From assembly GCF_900637195.1 (NCBI RefSeq), contig NZ_LR134356.1, positions 3,906,001-3,970,000 of the forward strand: a stretch of 64,000 nt of DNA, written 5' to 3'. The DNA comes from Mycolicibacterium aurum (GTDB taxonomy: Bacteria > Actinomycetota > Actinomycetes > Mycobacteriales > Mycobacteriaceae). This document shows positions 41,604 to 50,474 of this stretch, one piece after another. Position 1 is the first letter of the stretch; the number at the start of each line of letters is the position of its first letter. The notes under the pieces are model-generated. The model searched no databases. It was not told the origin of the DNA and was given only the letters and a program-made list of their open reading frames with translations. Position numbers and translations under genes: made by a program.

Positions 41604-42748
41604 TGACCTCAGCCCGATTGATACCCCCGAGCACCGTCGACACGGCCTCCGCCACGGAGTTGCGCGGCGAGGTTCGCCGGTTCCTGGCCGAGCACCGTGC
41701 CGCGGGTGCGTTCACCCCCGCCGCGGACGCATGGCTGTCCCGGTGGGACGAGACTTTCACCGCCGCGTTGGCCGAGCGCGGCTGGCTCGGCATGACGGTG
41801 CCCGTCGAATACGGCGGACACGGACGGTCCTCGCTGGAACGATTCGTCGTCACGGAGGAACTCCTGGCTGCGGGTGCGCCGGTGGCGGCACACTGGATCG
41901 CCGACAGGCAGATCGTGCCGTCGCTTCTCAAGTACGGCACGGACTTCCAGAAAGAAGAGTTCCTCCCGAAGATCGCGCGCGGTGAATGCTTCTTCGGGAT
42001 CGGGATGAGTGAACCGGATTCGGGATCCGACCTGGCCAGCGTGCGCACGCGAGCCGAACGAGTCGACGGCGGGTGGGTGCTGACCGGCACCAAGGTGTGG
42101 ACGTCGGGCGCTCACCTTGCGCATGCGTTCATCGCCCTCGTCCGGACCGAGGCGGTGGATCCGGCGCACCGGCATGCCGGTTTGAGCCAGTTCATCGTCG
42201 ATCTACGCGGCCCCGGTGTCGAGATCCGGCCGATCGTGTCGATGAACGGTGCGCACCATTTCAACGAGGTGATCCTCGACGGAGCGTTCGTGCCCGACGA
42301 CATGGTGTTCGGGACGATCGGCGAGGGCTGGCAACAGGTCACCTCGGAGCTGGCCTTCGAACGCAGCGGACCCGAGCGGTTCCTGTCCACATTCGTGCTA
42401 CTGGACCTGTGCGCGGAAACCATGGCCGCACAGCGCATCGCACGAAACGATGACCTGGGCCGCCTGGTGGCACGGATCGCAGGGCTGCATCACATGTCGT
42501 CGGCGGTGGCAGGCGCGTTGGACCGCCACGAACCCGCCGACGTGGCTGCGGCGGTCGTGAAGGTTCTGGGCACCACCGCCGAAGGCGACATCGCCGAGTT
42601 CGCGCATCTGGCCGCCGACAGCGCTGTCGGGCCGGAATTCTGCGCCGCGGCGTCGGCCGCGGTCGACCAGCGACCCGGCTTCACGCTGCGCGGCGGTACG
42701 AACGAGGTATTGCGCGGGGTCATCGCACGCGGGCTGGGGATCCGGTGA
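41603..42748 (+). CDS. acyl-CoA dehydrogenase
   Basis: A 381-residue flavoprotein. MTVPVEYGGHGRSSLERFVVTEELL and FFGIGMSEPDSGSDLASVRTRA are N- and middle-domain signatures, and GGTNEVLRGVIARGLG is the C-terminal FAD-binding helix. It oxidises an acyl-CoA at the alpha-beta bond. It overlaps the following, shorter dehydrogenase by four bases; such FadE pairs in mycobacteria (FadE28-FadE29 type) form alpha2beta2 heterotetramers for cholesterol or steroid side chains. The glutamate base position was not resolved by eye. Confidence 0.9.
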   Translation: MTSARLIPPSTVDTASATELRGEVRRFLAEHRAAGAFTPAADAWLSRWDETFTAALAERGWLGMTVPVEYGGHGRSSLERFVVTEELLAAGAPVAAHWIADRQIVPSLLKYGTDFQKEEFLPKIARGECFFGIGMSEPDSGSDLASVRTRAERVDGGWVLTGTKVWTSGAHLAHAFIALVRTEAVDPAHRHAGLSQFIVDLRGPGVEIRPIVSMNGAHHFNEVILDGAFVPDDMVFGTIGEGWQQVTSELAFERSGPERFLSTFVLLDLCAETMAAQRIARNDDLGRLVARIAGLHHMSSAVAGALDRHEPADVAAAVVKVLGTTAEGDIAEFAHLAADSAVGPEFCAAASAAVDQRPGFTLRGGTNEVLRGVIARGLGIR

Positions 42749-43737
42749 CGACGCCGGGAGTGGATGCGGCACTGGCCGACATGATGGACGCGGTGTTCGC
42801 CGAGCACGGCCGCGACACCGACCTGTGGGGGCGACTGGACGGGCTGGGCCTGGTGCGTCTCACCGGATCCGAGGACTCCGGCGGAAGCGGTGCGAGCTGG
42901 CGTGAAGCCGCCGAGCTGTTGTCCGCCGCTGTGCGGCACGCCGTACGGATTCCGTTGGCCGAACACGATTTGTTGGCCTGCCCTGTCCTCGACGCGGTCG
43001 GCGTCCTCTGTGACGGCGCGCCGCGCACCGTGTGCCTGCTCGACGGGCGCGGCCACGCCGACGCGGTACCGTGGGCCTCACAGGCCGAACGAATCGTCGC
43101 GCTCTGGGCGGACGGCGACGCCTACGTCGCGGCCGATCTGGCCGCCGACGAAGTGCGAATCACGCCGGGATCCAACATGATCGGTGAACCCCGAGACCAC
43201 GTCGCGGTGGACACCGCATCACTGCGGGGGGTCGCCGTCCCCTCGGAGCTGGTCGACCAGCTGCGGCTCAAATCAGCGATGGTGCGGTCCATCCAGATCT
43301 GCGCAGCGTTGGACAGGGCGCTGGAACTCTCGATCGAGCACGCTAGGTCGCGGGAGCAATTCGGCCGGCCACTGGCGAAGTTTCAGGCGGTACAGCACCA
43401 GATCGCCGACATCGCCTCCGAGGCTGCCCTCGCGCGATCGGCCACCGAGTCCGCGCTGTCGGTCGCCGTGGCCGGCGACTGGCGTGCCCCACAGCTGGAC
43501 TTCCTTGTCGCAGTGGCGCGGTCATGTGCCGGGCACGCCGCATCGGTCGTCGTGCGCAACGCGCACCAGGTACACGGGGCGATCGGGACCACCCGCGAGC
43601 ACCGGCTACACGAATTCACCCGTGCCGCACTGGCGTGGCGCTCGGAGTACGGGTCGGTGCGCTACTGGGACGCCCGGCTGACCGACATGGCGACGGCTGC
43701 GGGCGCGAACGAGCTGTGGGGGCTGATCTGCCCCTAG
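42745..43737 (+). CDS. acyl-CoA dehydrogenase, partner subunit
   Basis: A 330-residue acyl-CoA dehydrogenase-like protein with a weak N-terminal domain and a conserved C-terminal helical domain (ARSREQFGRPLAKFQAVQHQIADIASEAALA and HQVHGAIGTTREHRLHEFTR). It starts with GTG inside the previous gene's stop. The shortened substrate domain fits the second subunit of heteromeric FadE pairs. The partner supplies the full catalytic site or the reverse; sequence alone does not decide. Confidence 0.88.
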   Translation: MTTPGVDAALADMMDAVFAEHGRDTDLWGRLDGLGLVRLTGSEDSGGSGASWREAAELLSAAVRHAVRIPLAEHDLLACPVLDAVGVLCDGAPRTVCLLDGRGHADAVPWASQAERIVALWADGDAYVAADLAADEVRITPGSNMIGEPRDHVAVDTASLRGVAVPSELVDQLRLKSAMVRSIQICAALDRALELSIEHARSREQFGRPLAKFQAVQHQIADIASEAALARSATESALSVAVAGDWRAPQLDFLVAVARSCAGHAASVVVRNAHQVHGAIGTTREHRLHEFTRAALAWRSEYGSVRYWDARLTDMATAAGANELWGLICP

Positions 43738-43740
43738 GGG

Positions 43741-44559
43741 TCAGCGGATGACGACAGAGCTCGGTTCCCTTGGCGATCCCAGCATTTCCCGGTGCGACGG
43801 TGGTGTACGCCCCCCGTCGTCGGTGATTCCATAGCGCGCCGCCAATTCGGCCGAGATCAGGGTGTGACCGCTGACCGCGGACAGGTCAGGGTCCCGGAAC
43901 AGCGCGTCGATGACGTGGCCGGTGAACTCCGGCGTCTCGGCCTGCGCGGCGAACGCGTCGAGCGCGTCCGGGTTGCCGTCGAACGCAGACCGCAACTTCT
44001 CGGTCAGCAGGATGCCCATCCAGAGCGACACCGATGCCACACCGGTACCACCGAAGTCGACCGCCATGTCGGCGGCCATCTTGTCGACTCCGGCCTTCTG
44101 CGCGCCGTAGGCGGGCCCGTGCATGTAGCAGACGGCGCCGGGCGACGAGGTGAACACGATCAGGCCGCGCCGCTGCGCGGCCAGCAGGGGGGCCGCGTGC
44201 CACGAGGCGACATAGGACGAACGGAGCCCGACGTCCAGGACGTCGGCCAGATCGCGGGGCTTCTCCCAGAACGGCTTCGGGCTGACCAGTTCGTCGGAGA
44301 TGACCGCGGCGTTGTTGACGAGCAGATCGAGCCGACCGCACTCGGCGTGAACCCGCTCGAACAGCGACCCCACCGCGTCGTCGTCGCGGTGGTCGACCCG
44401 CACCCCGATGCCCCACGACGGCGTCTCGGGGATGGACCGTCCGGTGCCGTACACCCGCCAGCCCCTGCCGGCCAGAGCCGCGGCGATGCCGAGCCCGGCT
44501 CCGCGGCTGGCGCCCGTCACGACGGCTACCGGGTCGGCAACCGGACCCATGTCGCTCAT
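43741..44559 (-). CDS. short-chain dehydrogenase/reductase
   Basis: A 272-residue classical SDR. AVVTGASRGAGLGIAAALA is the cofactor motif (TGxxxGxG), LVNNAAVI is the NNAG equivalent, FTSSPG holds the catalytic Ser, and YGAQKAGVDKMAADMAVDF holds the Tyr-x3-Lys pair. It would oxidise or reduce a hydroxyl/keto group of an unknown substrate. It converges with the acyl-CoA dehydrogenase operon (3-base gap) and is divergent from the dehydrogenase at 44617. Confidence 0.9.
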   Translation of the reverse strand: MSDMGPVADPVAVVTGASRGAGLGIAAALAGRGWRVYGTGRSIPETPSWGIGVRVDHRDDDAVGSLFERVHAECGRLDLLVNNAAVISDELVSPKPFWEKPRDLADVLDVGLRSSYVASWHAAPLLAAQRRGLIVFTSSPGAVCYMHGPAYGAQKAGVDKMAADMAVDFGGTGVASVSLWMGILLTEKLRSAFDGNPDALDAFAAQAETPEFTGHVIDALFRDPDLSAVSGHTLISAELAARYGITDDGGRTPPSHREMLGSPREPSSVVIR

Positions 44560-44616
44560 GCCGCCACCTTAGAGGCAGTAGCTTGCTCTCTGGAACGACA
44601 CTCGACGAGGAGACCC

Positions 44617-45690
44617 ATGACTGCCAAGGCCACCGAATCCAGGACCACCGGCGCGCCACTGCGCGTCATTCAGTGGACCACCGGCAACATCGGGCGACGA
44701 TCCCTGCACGCGATCATCGGACGCGACGACATGGAACTGGTCGGCGTCTTCGCCCACGGCGCCGACAAGGTGGGCGTCGATGCGGCCGAGCTCGCGGGGT
44801 GGCCGGAACCCACCGGAATCACGGCCACCAACGACATCGACGAACTGGTGGCGCTGCGGCCCGATGCGTGCTGCTACAACCCGCTCTGGCCGAGCATCGA
44901 CGAGCTGGTACGCCTGCTGGAATCAGGGATCAACGTCTGTTCCAGCGCGGCGTGGATCACCGGGGGCAAGCAGACCCCCGAGGATCTGGATCGCATCCGG
45001 AAAGCCTGCGCGACAGGCAATTCCACCATATTCGGCAGTGGCGCCCACCCCGGGATGAGCAATCTGGTGGGCATGGTCCTGTCCGGCGCGTGCGAGCGCG
45101 TCGACGAGATCCGCATCACCGAGTCGGTGGACTGTTCCACCTACGAATCCGCGGGCACCCAGACGGCGATGGGCTTCTCCCAGGACCCCGACACACCGGG
45201 ACTGGCCGAGAACGTACGCAGGGAGAGCGAGGTGTTCGCCGAATCCGCCGCGATGATGGCCGATGCGATCGGGGCCACGCTGGACCGGATCACCTTCGAC
45301 GTGACGTTCACCGCCGCGACCGGCGACAGCGATCTGGGCTTCATGCAGATCCCCGAGGGAACGGTGGCCGGCGTACACGGTTACCACCGCGGCTGGGTCG
45401 GTGACCACAACGTCGTCAGCGTCGGCTTCAACTGGATCATGGGCGAGCACGTCACGCCGCCGAAGCCGCTCGAGCACGGCCACGTCGTCCAGGTCTTCGG
45501 CGTTCCCAACATGCGGACCGTGGTGCACTGCCTGCCGCCCAGGGACTGGACCGAACCGGGCTTCATGGGCCTGGGCATGATCTACACCGCGATGCCGGTC
45601 ACCAACGCGGTGCCAGCGGTCGTAGCCGCGCCACCGGGAATCGTGACGCTCGCCGATCTCCCCCCGATCACCGGACGGTCATCAGTCTGA
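44617..45690 (+). CDS. dihydrodipicolinate-reductase-like NAD(P)-dependent dehydrogenase
   Basis: A 357-residue protein whose N-terminus, LRVIQWTTGNIGRRSLHAIIGR, is the Rossmann motif of the DapB-like / 2,4-diaminopentanoate dehydrogenase family widespread in mycobacteria. The middle (GSGAHPGMSNLVGMVLSGACERVDEIRITESVDC) matches that group. Most mycobacterial members have no known substrate. ATG 44617 follows GAGGAG by seven bases. A large hairpin lies 15 bases after the stop. Confidence 0.82.
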   Translation: MTAKATESRTTGAPLRVIQWTTGNIGRRSLHAIIGRDDMELVGVFAHGADKVGVDAAELAGWPEPTGITATNDIDELVALRPDACCYNPLWPSIDELVRLLESGINVCSSAAWITGGKQTPEDLDRIRKACATGNSTIFGSGAHPGMSNLVGMVLSGACERVDEIRITESVDCSTYESAGTQTAMGFSQDPDTPGLAENVRRESEVFAESAAMMADAIGATLDRITFDVTFTAATGDSDLGFMQIPEGTVAGVHGYHRGWVGDHNVVSVGFNWIMGEHVTPPKPLEHGHVVQVFGVPNMRTVVHCLPPRDWTEPGFMGLGMIYTAMPVTNAVPAVVAAPPGIVTLADLPPITGRSSV

Positions 45691-45704
45691 GGCCCGGCCC
45701 GGCG

Positions 45705-45748
45705 GCAGGGCCCCTCACTCGAACGTGCATTCGATGCAGGGGCCCTGC
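45705..45748. terminator. 11-bp perfect inverted repeat downstream of 44617-45690
   Basis: GCAGGGCCCCT (45705-45715) and AGGGGCCCTGC (45738-45748) can form a stable stem with a 22-base loop that itself contains TCGAA/TTCGA. It lies where a terminator for the upstream gene is expected. Confidence 0.5.
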
Positions 45749-45932
45749 TTCCGAGTCTCACCGGTGTAGTACTGCCAGGGGCCGTGCAATTCCTGCCAGC
45801 GGAATTATTCGCGTGAGCTGCGGGTTTACACCATCAGAACACCAAGAACCACCACCACCACCATCACCACCAGAAGTCGAAACCGCGAGACACGCTCCAC
45901 GGCTCCGACCCACACAAGGGAAGAGCAGAACC

Positions 45933-46235
45933 ATGAAGAACCTCACCATCACCGCCACCGCAGCCGCCGCCCTGACCGCCGGATTCCTCGGCCTGGCCGC
46001 CCCCGCGCTGGCCGCCCCCACCGGCAACGGCGACGCCCGGGCCACCATCAGCCAGCTCGAAGCCCAGGGCAACCGGGTCATCGTCAACAAGCTCTCCGAC
46101 GCCTCGCTGTCGGAGGCCGACGTCGTCAGCGTCAAGCAGGGCGGCCCGATCCGCGGCACCGTGCAGGACGATTTCAACGACCGCACCTACCAGCAGACCG
46201 TCACCGGCTACGTCTACTACGTCGACGTCCGCTGA
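45933..46235 (+). CDS. small secreted protein
   Basis: A 100-residue protein with a clear Sec signal (MKNLTITATAAAALTAGFLGLAAPALA, probable cleavage after APALA-A) and a 70-residue mature domain without cysteines (ISQLEAQGNRVIVNKL at its start and a tyrosine-rich end, GYVYYVDVR). It resembles small exported mycobacterial proteins of unknown function. The frame stays open upstream to GTG 45813 through a proline-coding ACC/CCA repeat, but the signal peptide supports ATG 45933. A terminator follows. Confidence 0.75.
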   Translation: MKNLTITATAAAALTAGFLGLAAPALAAPTGNGDARATISQLEAQGNRVIVNKLSDASLSEADVVSVKQGGPIRGTVQDDFNDRTYQQTVTGYVYYVDVR

Positions 46236-46275
46236 CCGGACACAGCGGGTGACGCCCGCTGATCGGCCAACAAGG

Positions 46276-46303
46276 AGGGGCACCCCGTGGTGGGGGTGCC
46301 CCT
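46276..46303. terminator. bidirectional terminator between secreted protein and degV
   Basis: AGGGGCACCCC (46276-46286) and GGGGTGCCCCT (46293-46303) form a perfect 11-bp stem with a 6-base loop between two convergent genes. Confidence 0.8.
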
Positions 46304-46306
46304 TCG

Positions 46307-47146
46307 TCATGTCGTGGCCACGCGTACCGCCACACCTACCGCTCCGCCGCCGACGTGCACCGACAACAGTGGTCCCATGTCCGCCACCGTGAGGGACGAG
46401 ATCTGTGGAAGCCGTTGCGTGAGTGTGGCACCGAGTTCATCGGCGGCATCGTGATTGTCCACGTGGTGCACGACGATGTCGGCGGCGTTGTTCCCCACCA
46501 CCTCCGCGACACGGTCCACCATCGCCGCATGCGCCTTGGTGACTGTGCGGATCCGCTGATCGAGCACCAGCCGTCCGTCGACGTCCAGACACAGCAGCGG
46601 TTTCAACGCCAGTGCGGTTCCCAGCCAGGACGCCGTCGTGCGAATCCGGCCACTTCGGCGCAGATTCTCCAACCGGTGCACGACGAGATAGACGTGGGTT
46701 CGCGACACCGCTGAGCGCGCAGCCGCCTCGACCGCGTCGATGTCCGCACCGGCACTCGCGCAGCGCGCCGCGGCCGTGGCGACGAAGCCGACGCCCATCG
46801 CCGCCGACCGCGAATTCACCACCCGTACCGACGGCCCGAATTCACGCGCCGCCGTCACCGCGGCGCTGTAGGTGCTCGACAGGGCGGCCGAAAGGTGTAC
46901 TGCGACAACCCCGTCACCACCGCTGTCGACAAGCGCCTGCCGGTAGGTCTCGACCAGTTCGGCGGGGGTCGCACCCGCGGTCGTCACCTTGGGACGGTCG
47001 TGGATGTCGAAGGGGACGTCATCGACGCCGTCCCGCAGGTCCACGCCGTCGATCAGGACATGCAGGGGCACCTCGCGAACGTCCCAGCGCTTGCGTTCGT
47101 CGGGCTGCAGGCGCGACGACGAGTCGCTGACCACCACGACCGGCAT
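46307..47146 (-). CDS. degV: DegV-family fatty-acid-binding protein
   Basis: A 279-residue protein of the DegV family. VVVSDSSSRLQPDERKRWDVREVPLHVLIDG at the N-terminus and TAGATPAELVETYRQALVDSG with the family's T-S-x-P-like region are visible, as is HLSAALSSTYSAAV. DegV/FakB proteins hold an acyl chain for phosphorylation or transfer. It closes the leftward nadD-rsfS-gpgP-octT-degV run, 9 bases after octT, the same order as Rv2417c-Rv2421c. An acyl-carrier role next to the octanoyltransferase OctT would be sensible but is inference. Confidence 0.88.
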   Translation of the reverse strand: MPVVVVSDSSSRLQPDERKRWDVREVPLHVLIDGVDLRDGVDDVPFDIHDRPKVTTAGATPAELVETYRQALVDSGGDGVVAVHLSAALSSTYSAAVTAAREFGPSVRVVNSRSAAMGVGFVATAAARCASAGADIDAVEAAARSAVSRTHVYLVVHRLENLRRSGRIRTTASWLGTALALKPLLCLDVDGRLVLDQRIRTVTKAHAAMVDRVAEVVGNNAADIVVHHVDNHDAADELGATLTQRLPQISSLTVADMGPLLSVHVGGGAVGVAVRVATT

Positions 47147-47155
47147 GGCAGACCG

Positions 47156-47899
47156 CTAACCTCCCGAGGCGGGAACCTGCACGCCCGCCTCGGCCAGACC
47201 TTTGATCATCAGCTCGGCAACCGCCTGATGCGCTTCGAAGTTCCAGTGAATCCCGTCGGGATTGCCCCGACCGCTCATCACTTCCTCCCCCACCGCCGCC
47301 TTCAGATCGACCAACGGCACCGCGTGTTCAGCCGCCCAGCGGGTGATCGCCGCGACCGTGCCCTGCCTGCCGTGGTGAGCCATCCCGTAGGTGGGGGCGA
47401 TGTGAACCGACGGTAGCGAGGCCACCACCGGGATCCCCGGACGATTGAAGTCGATTGCTGCCCTCGTCATTTCGAGGTACTCGACGGTCAGGTGCGGCGG
47501 TAGAGCAGCTCGCGCGATCGGAGAGAACCGTGGTTGCACCCATCCGTACCCGTCACGCACCCACCGCCGTACCCGCGGAGGCCGCACATACCGGATCAGT
47601 TCGCGCAGCGCGGTGGGCAGCGGCGACGGCAGCGAGTCCATGCCCGAGGTTGCGAAGATCACCGCACCGGCCTTGGGTAGCGCAGCCCACGACCGCGGGT
47701 CCTGCGTCGCAGCCCACCACACGTCCCGGCTGGTCCAGCCGATCCGCCCGATCAGCTCTACACCCCAACCAAGCTGTCCGGCAACGATATTCGGCCAGAT
47801 TCGCGGGTCGTCCGCCGGCACGCCCCCGGTCGGTCCGTAGTAGGACAGCGAATCGCAGAAGACGAGCAACGTGCGGGCGCCGTGGGTGGACTCAGAGGA
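47156..47899 (-). CDS. octT: diglucosylglycerate octanoyltransferase
   Basis: A 247-residue SGNH/GDSL-fold protein with the nucleophile in LLVFCDSLSYYGPTGG and the C-terminal His in NPDGIHWNFEAHQAVAELM. At the Rv2418c position the enzyme OctT transfers octanoate to diglucosylglycerate, an early step in methylglucose lipopolysaccharide synthesis. The ATG at 47899 lies eight bases inside gpgP, indicating coupling. The activity is assigned from position and fold. Confidence 0.86.
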   Translation of the reverse strand, partial: SSESTHGARTLLVFCDSLSYYGPTGGVPADDPRIWPNIVAGQLGWGVELIGRIGWTSRDVWWAATQDPRSWAALPKAGAVIFATSGMDSLPSPLPTALRELIRYVRPPRVRRWVRDGYGWVQPRFSPIARAALPPHLTVEYLEMTRAAIDFNRPGIPVVASLPSVHIAPTYGMAHHGRQGTVAAITRWAAEHAVPLVDLKAAVGEEVMSGRGNPDGIHWNFEAHQAVAELMIKGLAEAGVQVPASGG

Positions 47900-48569
47900 C
47901 ATCGTTGGCGACCTGCGCCGAGGCGTTCCACACGTCGAGTCTCCACCGGATGTCATCGAAGGATGCCGGATCACCGTCGGTGCGAGTGTGCCCCGCCAAT
48001 TGCACCCAGCTCGCGTTGCCCATCCCGCCGAGCACCGGCCAGGTGTCCACAGGCAGGCCGAGCAGGGCCGCGGTCAGCGCGGCGATCAGGCCACCGTGAG
48101 CCACCAGCACCACCGGGCGATCGGGATCATCGACTCCCCAGTCGCCCCGTGCCTGCACCAGCTCCCGCACCAGCGGAATACTGCGGTCGGCGACGTCGAT
48201 CCGGCTCTCCCCGCCGTGTGGAGCCCACCGCGCATCGTCGCGCCAGGCCAGCCTGGCACCGGGCGCCACCGCGTCGACCTCCAGATGCGTCATCCCCTGC
48301 CAGTCCCCGAGATGTGTCTCGCGGAGCCGGGTGTCGATGCTCACGGGTTGGCCGCTGCGGTCGCCGAGTGCGACGGCGGTATCGAGTGCGCGGCGCAGAT
48401 CAGACGAGATGATGAGCAGGGGTTGGCGTTTGGCGAGCACCTCGGCGGCCGATGCGGCCTGTTCACGACCGAGGTCACTGAGATCGGTGTCGAGTTGGCC
48501 CTGCATCCGGCTACCCGCGTTGTACTCGGTCTGCCCGTGCCGCAGCATGACCAGGCGGCGAATGGTCAT
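47892..48569 (-). CDS. gpgP: glucosyl-3-phosphoglycerate phosphatase
   Basis: A 225-residue histidine phosphatase (phosphoglycerate mutase-like). The catalytic LRHGQTEYN is at residues 8-16, and the second His lies in VLVAHGGLIAAL. GpgP removes phosphate from glucosyl-3-phosphoglycerate in methylglucose lipopolysaccharide synthesis. It was long annotated as a phosphoglycerate mutase. Its start overlaps the rsfS stop by four bases. Confidence 0.92.
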   Translation of the reverse strand: MTIRRLVMLRHGQTEYNAGSRMQGQLDTDLSDLGREQAASAAEVLAKRQPLLIISSDLRRALDTAVALGDRSGQPVSIDTRLRETHLGDWQGMTHLEVDAVAPGARLAWRDDARWAPHGGESRIDVADRSIPLVRELVQARGDWGVDDPDRPVVLVAHGGLIAALTAALLGLPVDTWPVLGGMGNASWVQLAGHTRTDGDPASFDDIRWRLDVWNASAQVANDVL

Positions 48570-48937
48570 TCCTCGTCCTTGTCCCCGGCCGCATCGCCAT
48601 CCGGGGTGTCGAGCTCGATCGGAACTGTCGGGCAGTCACGCCACAGTCGGTCCAGCGCGTAGAAATTGCGTTCATCCTGATGCTGGATGTGCACCACGAT
48701 GTCGACATAGTCCAGCAGGGTCCAGCGTCCCTCGCGGGTGCCTTCCCTGCGGGCCGGCTTGTATCCGGCCTGGCGCATCTTCTCCTCGACCTCGTCCACG
48801 ATGGCGTTGACCTGGCGGTCGTTGTTGCCGGAGGCGATCACGAAGCAGTCGGTGATGACGAGTTGACCGGACACGTCGATGACGACGATGTCCTCGGCGA
48901 GTTTGGCCGCGGCCGCACGCGCGGCAATGGTGGCCAT
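48566..48937 (-). CDS. rsfS: ribosomal silencing factor RsfS
   Basis: A 123-residue protein of the RsfS/Iojap family: DIVVIDVSGQLVITDCFVIASGNNDRQVNAI and EGRWTLLDYVDIVVHIQHQDERNFYALDRLW are highly conserved. It binds bL14 and blocks subunit joining in stationary phase. It has an acidic tail. It follows nadD with a 23-base gap, a linkage conserved across bacteria. Confidence 0.95.
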   Translation of the reverse strand: MATIAARAAAAKLAEDIVVIDVSGQLVITDCFVIASGNNDRQVNAIVDEVEEKMRQAGYKPARREGTREGRWTLLDYVDIVVHIQHQDERNFYALDRLWRDCPTVPIELDTPDGDAAGDKDEE

Positions 48938-48960
48938 CTCGATGGCTTCGGCTGTGGCGG

Positions 48961-49614
48961 TCAGGGGTCGACTCCTTCACCTACGAGGCTCTGGTTGCTG
49001 TAGAGATTGCGCTTGGCGACGTACTGGACGACGCCGTCGGGAACCAGATACCAGATGGGACGGGACTTTTCGGCGCGAAGCCGGCAGTCGGTGGACGAGA
49101 TGGCCAGTGCAGGCACCTCGACGAGGTGCAGCGCATCGGCGGGCAGTTCCGACATGGCGGCTGAAATGTGCTGAGCGTCGAGCTCGTAACCGGGCCTGCT
49201 GACCCCGATGAAGCGCGCGATCGCGAACAACTGCTCCCAGTTCTGCCACGACAGGATCGACGCGAGCGCGTCGGCGCCGGTGATGAAGTAGAGGTCGGCG
49301 TCGGGATTCTGGTCGTGCAGGTCGCGCAGCGTGTCCTTGGTGTAGGTCGCGCCGCCCCGGTCGATGTCGACCCGGCTGACCGAGAACCGCGGGTTGGCCG
49401 CGGTGGCGATCACCGTCATCAGGTAGCGGTCCTCGGCGGAGGTGACGACGCGGCTGCGCTTCTGCCATGGCTGACCGGTGGGCACGAACACGACTTCGTC
49501 GAGGTCGAACAGATCGGCGACCTCGCTGGCCGCGACGAGGTGCCCGTTGTGGATGGGGTCGAAAGTTCCGCCCATCACGCCCAGCCTTCTCTGCCGTCGG
49601 CCGCCTGGTTGCAC
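48961..49614 (-). CDS. nadD: nicotinate-nucleotide adenylyltransferase
   Basis: A 217-residue nucleotidyltransferase with GVMGGTFDPIHNGHLVAASE (the (H/T)xGH motif is HNGH) and the C-terminal ISSTDCRLRAEKSRPIWYLVPDGVVQYV (the ISSTxxR motif). It makes deamido-NAD from nicotinate mononucleotide; NadE, which completes NAD synthesis, is partly encoded at the right edge of this window. It starts with GTG 49614. Confidence 0.95.
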   Translation of the reverse strand: MQPGGRRQRRLGVMGGTFDPIHNGHLVAASEVADLFDLDEVVFVPTGQPWQKRSRVVTSAEDRYLMTVIATAANPRFSVSRVDIDRGGATYTKDTLRDLHDQNPDADLYFITGADALASILSWQNWEQLFAIARFIGVSRPGYELDAQHISAAMSELPADALHLVEVPALAISSTDCRLRAEKSRPIWYLVPDGVVQYVAKRNLYSNQSLVGEGVDP

Positions 49615-49647
49615 GAATAGCGAGCTTACGGGAGTGCGGGGGCGCGC

Positions 49648-50376
49648 TCAGACCGCAGACAGATTGTGAGTCTGCAGAACCTCGGACACCTCGAACGCCG
49701 CTCGGTCGGCGCGGTAGATGTCGCGCGCGTACTCCACGCACCGTCCGGCGCTGTCGACGGTGCTGCGCGTCAGGAGAGTCCCCGCCGATCCGGCCCGCAC
49801 CCCGAGCTGCACGCTGGTCGCGTCGTCGAGAACGATGGACTCCAGCACTGCCGTCGTCCGGGCAAGCTCGATCCCGTACCGCGACCGCAGCACCGCCCAC
49901 AACGAACCGTCATCGGGCTCGTCCAGGATCCCGGGGGTGAGCTCGGCGGGCAGAAACGTCGTCTCCAGCGCGAACGGCACGTCGTCGACGCTGCGCAGCC
50001 GGTGGAAAACGTGCACTCCGGCACCGTCGGCAAGTCCGAGCGCGCGCCGCACCGCCGGAGTGGCGGGCCGATGCTCGGCCCACAGCAGCTGCGCGGCAGG
50101 GCGGCGTCCCATGCGGGCCACCTCTTCGGAGAAGCTGCCGATGTGGAACCGGACCCGGGGCTCGGCAACGAACGTTCCGCGCGGCGGTTTGCGGTAGACC
50201 ACGCCCTCACTCTCGAGCAGGGACAGTGCCTGCCGCGCGGTCATACGGCTGACGCCGTGCCTTTCGGCGAGCTCGCGCTCGGACGGCAACAGGGTGTGAG
50301 GGCCCAGCTGTTCGGTGTCGATCCGGTCGCGGACGTCAGCGGCGATCGTCATGTACAGCGGCGTGCCGGAGGGCAT
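49648..50376 (-). CDS. GntR/HutC-family transcriptional regulator
   Basis: A 242-residue regulator: an N-terminal GntR winged helix (about residues 5-70, LLPSERELAERHGVSRMTARQALSLLESEG) and a UTRA ligand-binding domain (about 85-235). HutC-type proteins bind TGGT-n-ACCA-type dyads and release them on binding a small metabolite. Two such dyads are in the divergent promoter region, so it probably represses the permease-kinase-oxidoreductase operon and possibly itself. Confidence 0.9.
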   Translation of the reverse strand: MPSGTPLYMTIAADVRDRIDTEQLGPHTLLPSERELAERHGVSRMTARQALSLLESEGVVYRKPPRGTFVAEPRVRFHIGSFSEEVARMGRRPAAQLLWAEHRPATPAVRRALGLADGAGVHVFHRLRSVDDVPFALETTFLPAELTPGILDEPDDGSLWAVLRSRYGIELARTTAVLESIVLDDATSVQLGVRAGSAGTLLTRSTVDSAGRCVEYARDIYRADRAAFEVSEVLQTHNLSAV

Positions 50377-50474
50377 CAGTGCAGCGTAGTCGCGTAAGTC
50401 GACTTCGGTTCGGACATGGGGCGTGTAAATACTTCGTGACTTCGTTGACGTAACGGCACGCCCATCCGATACTT

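Noticed and set aside
45843..45875. ACC/CCA triplet run as a CRISPR or minisatellite
   Set aside because: Only about 30 bases of simple triplet repeat without spacers; treated as a low-complexity leader.
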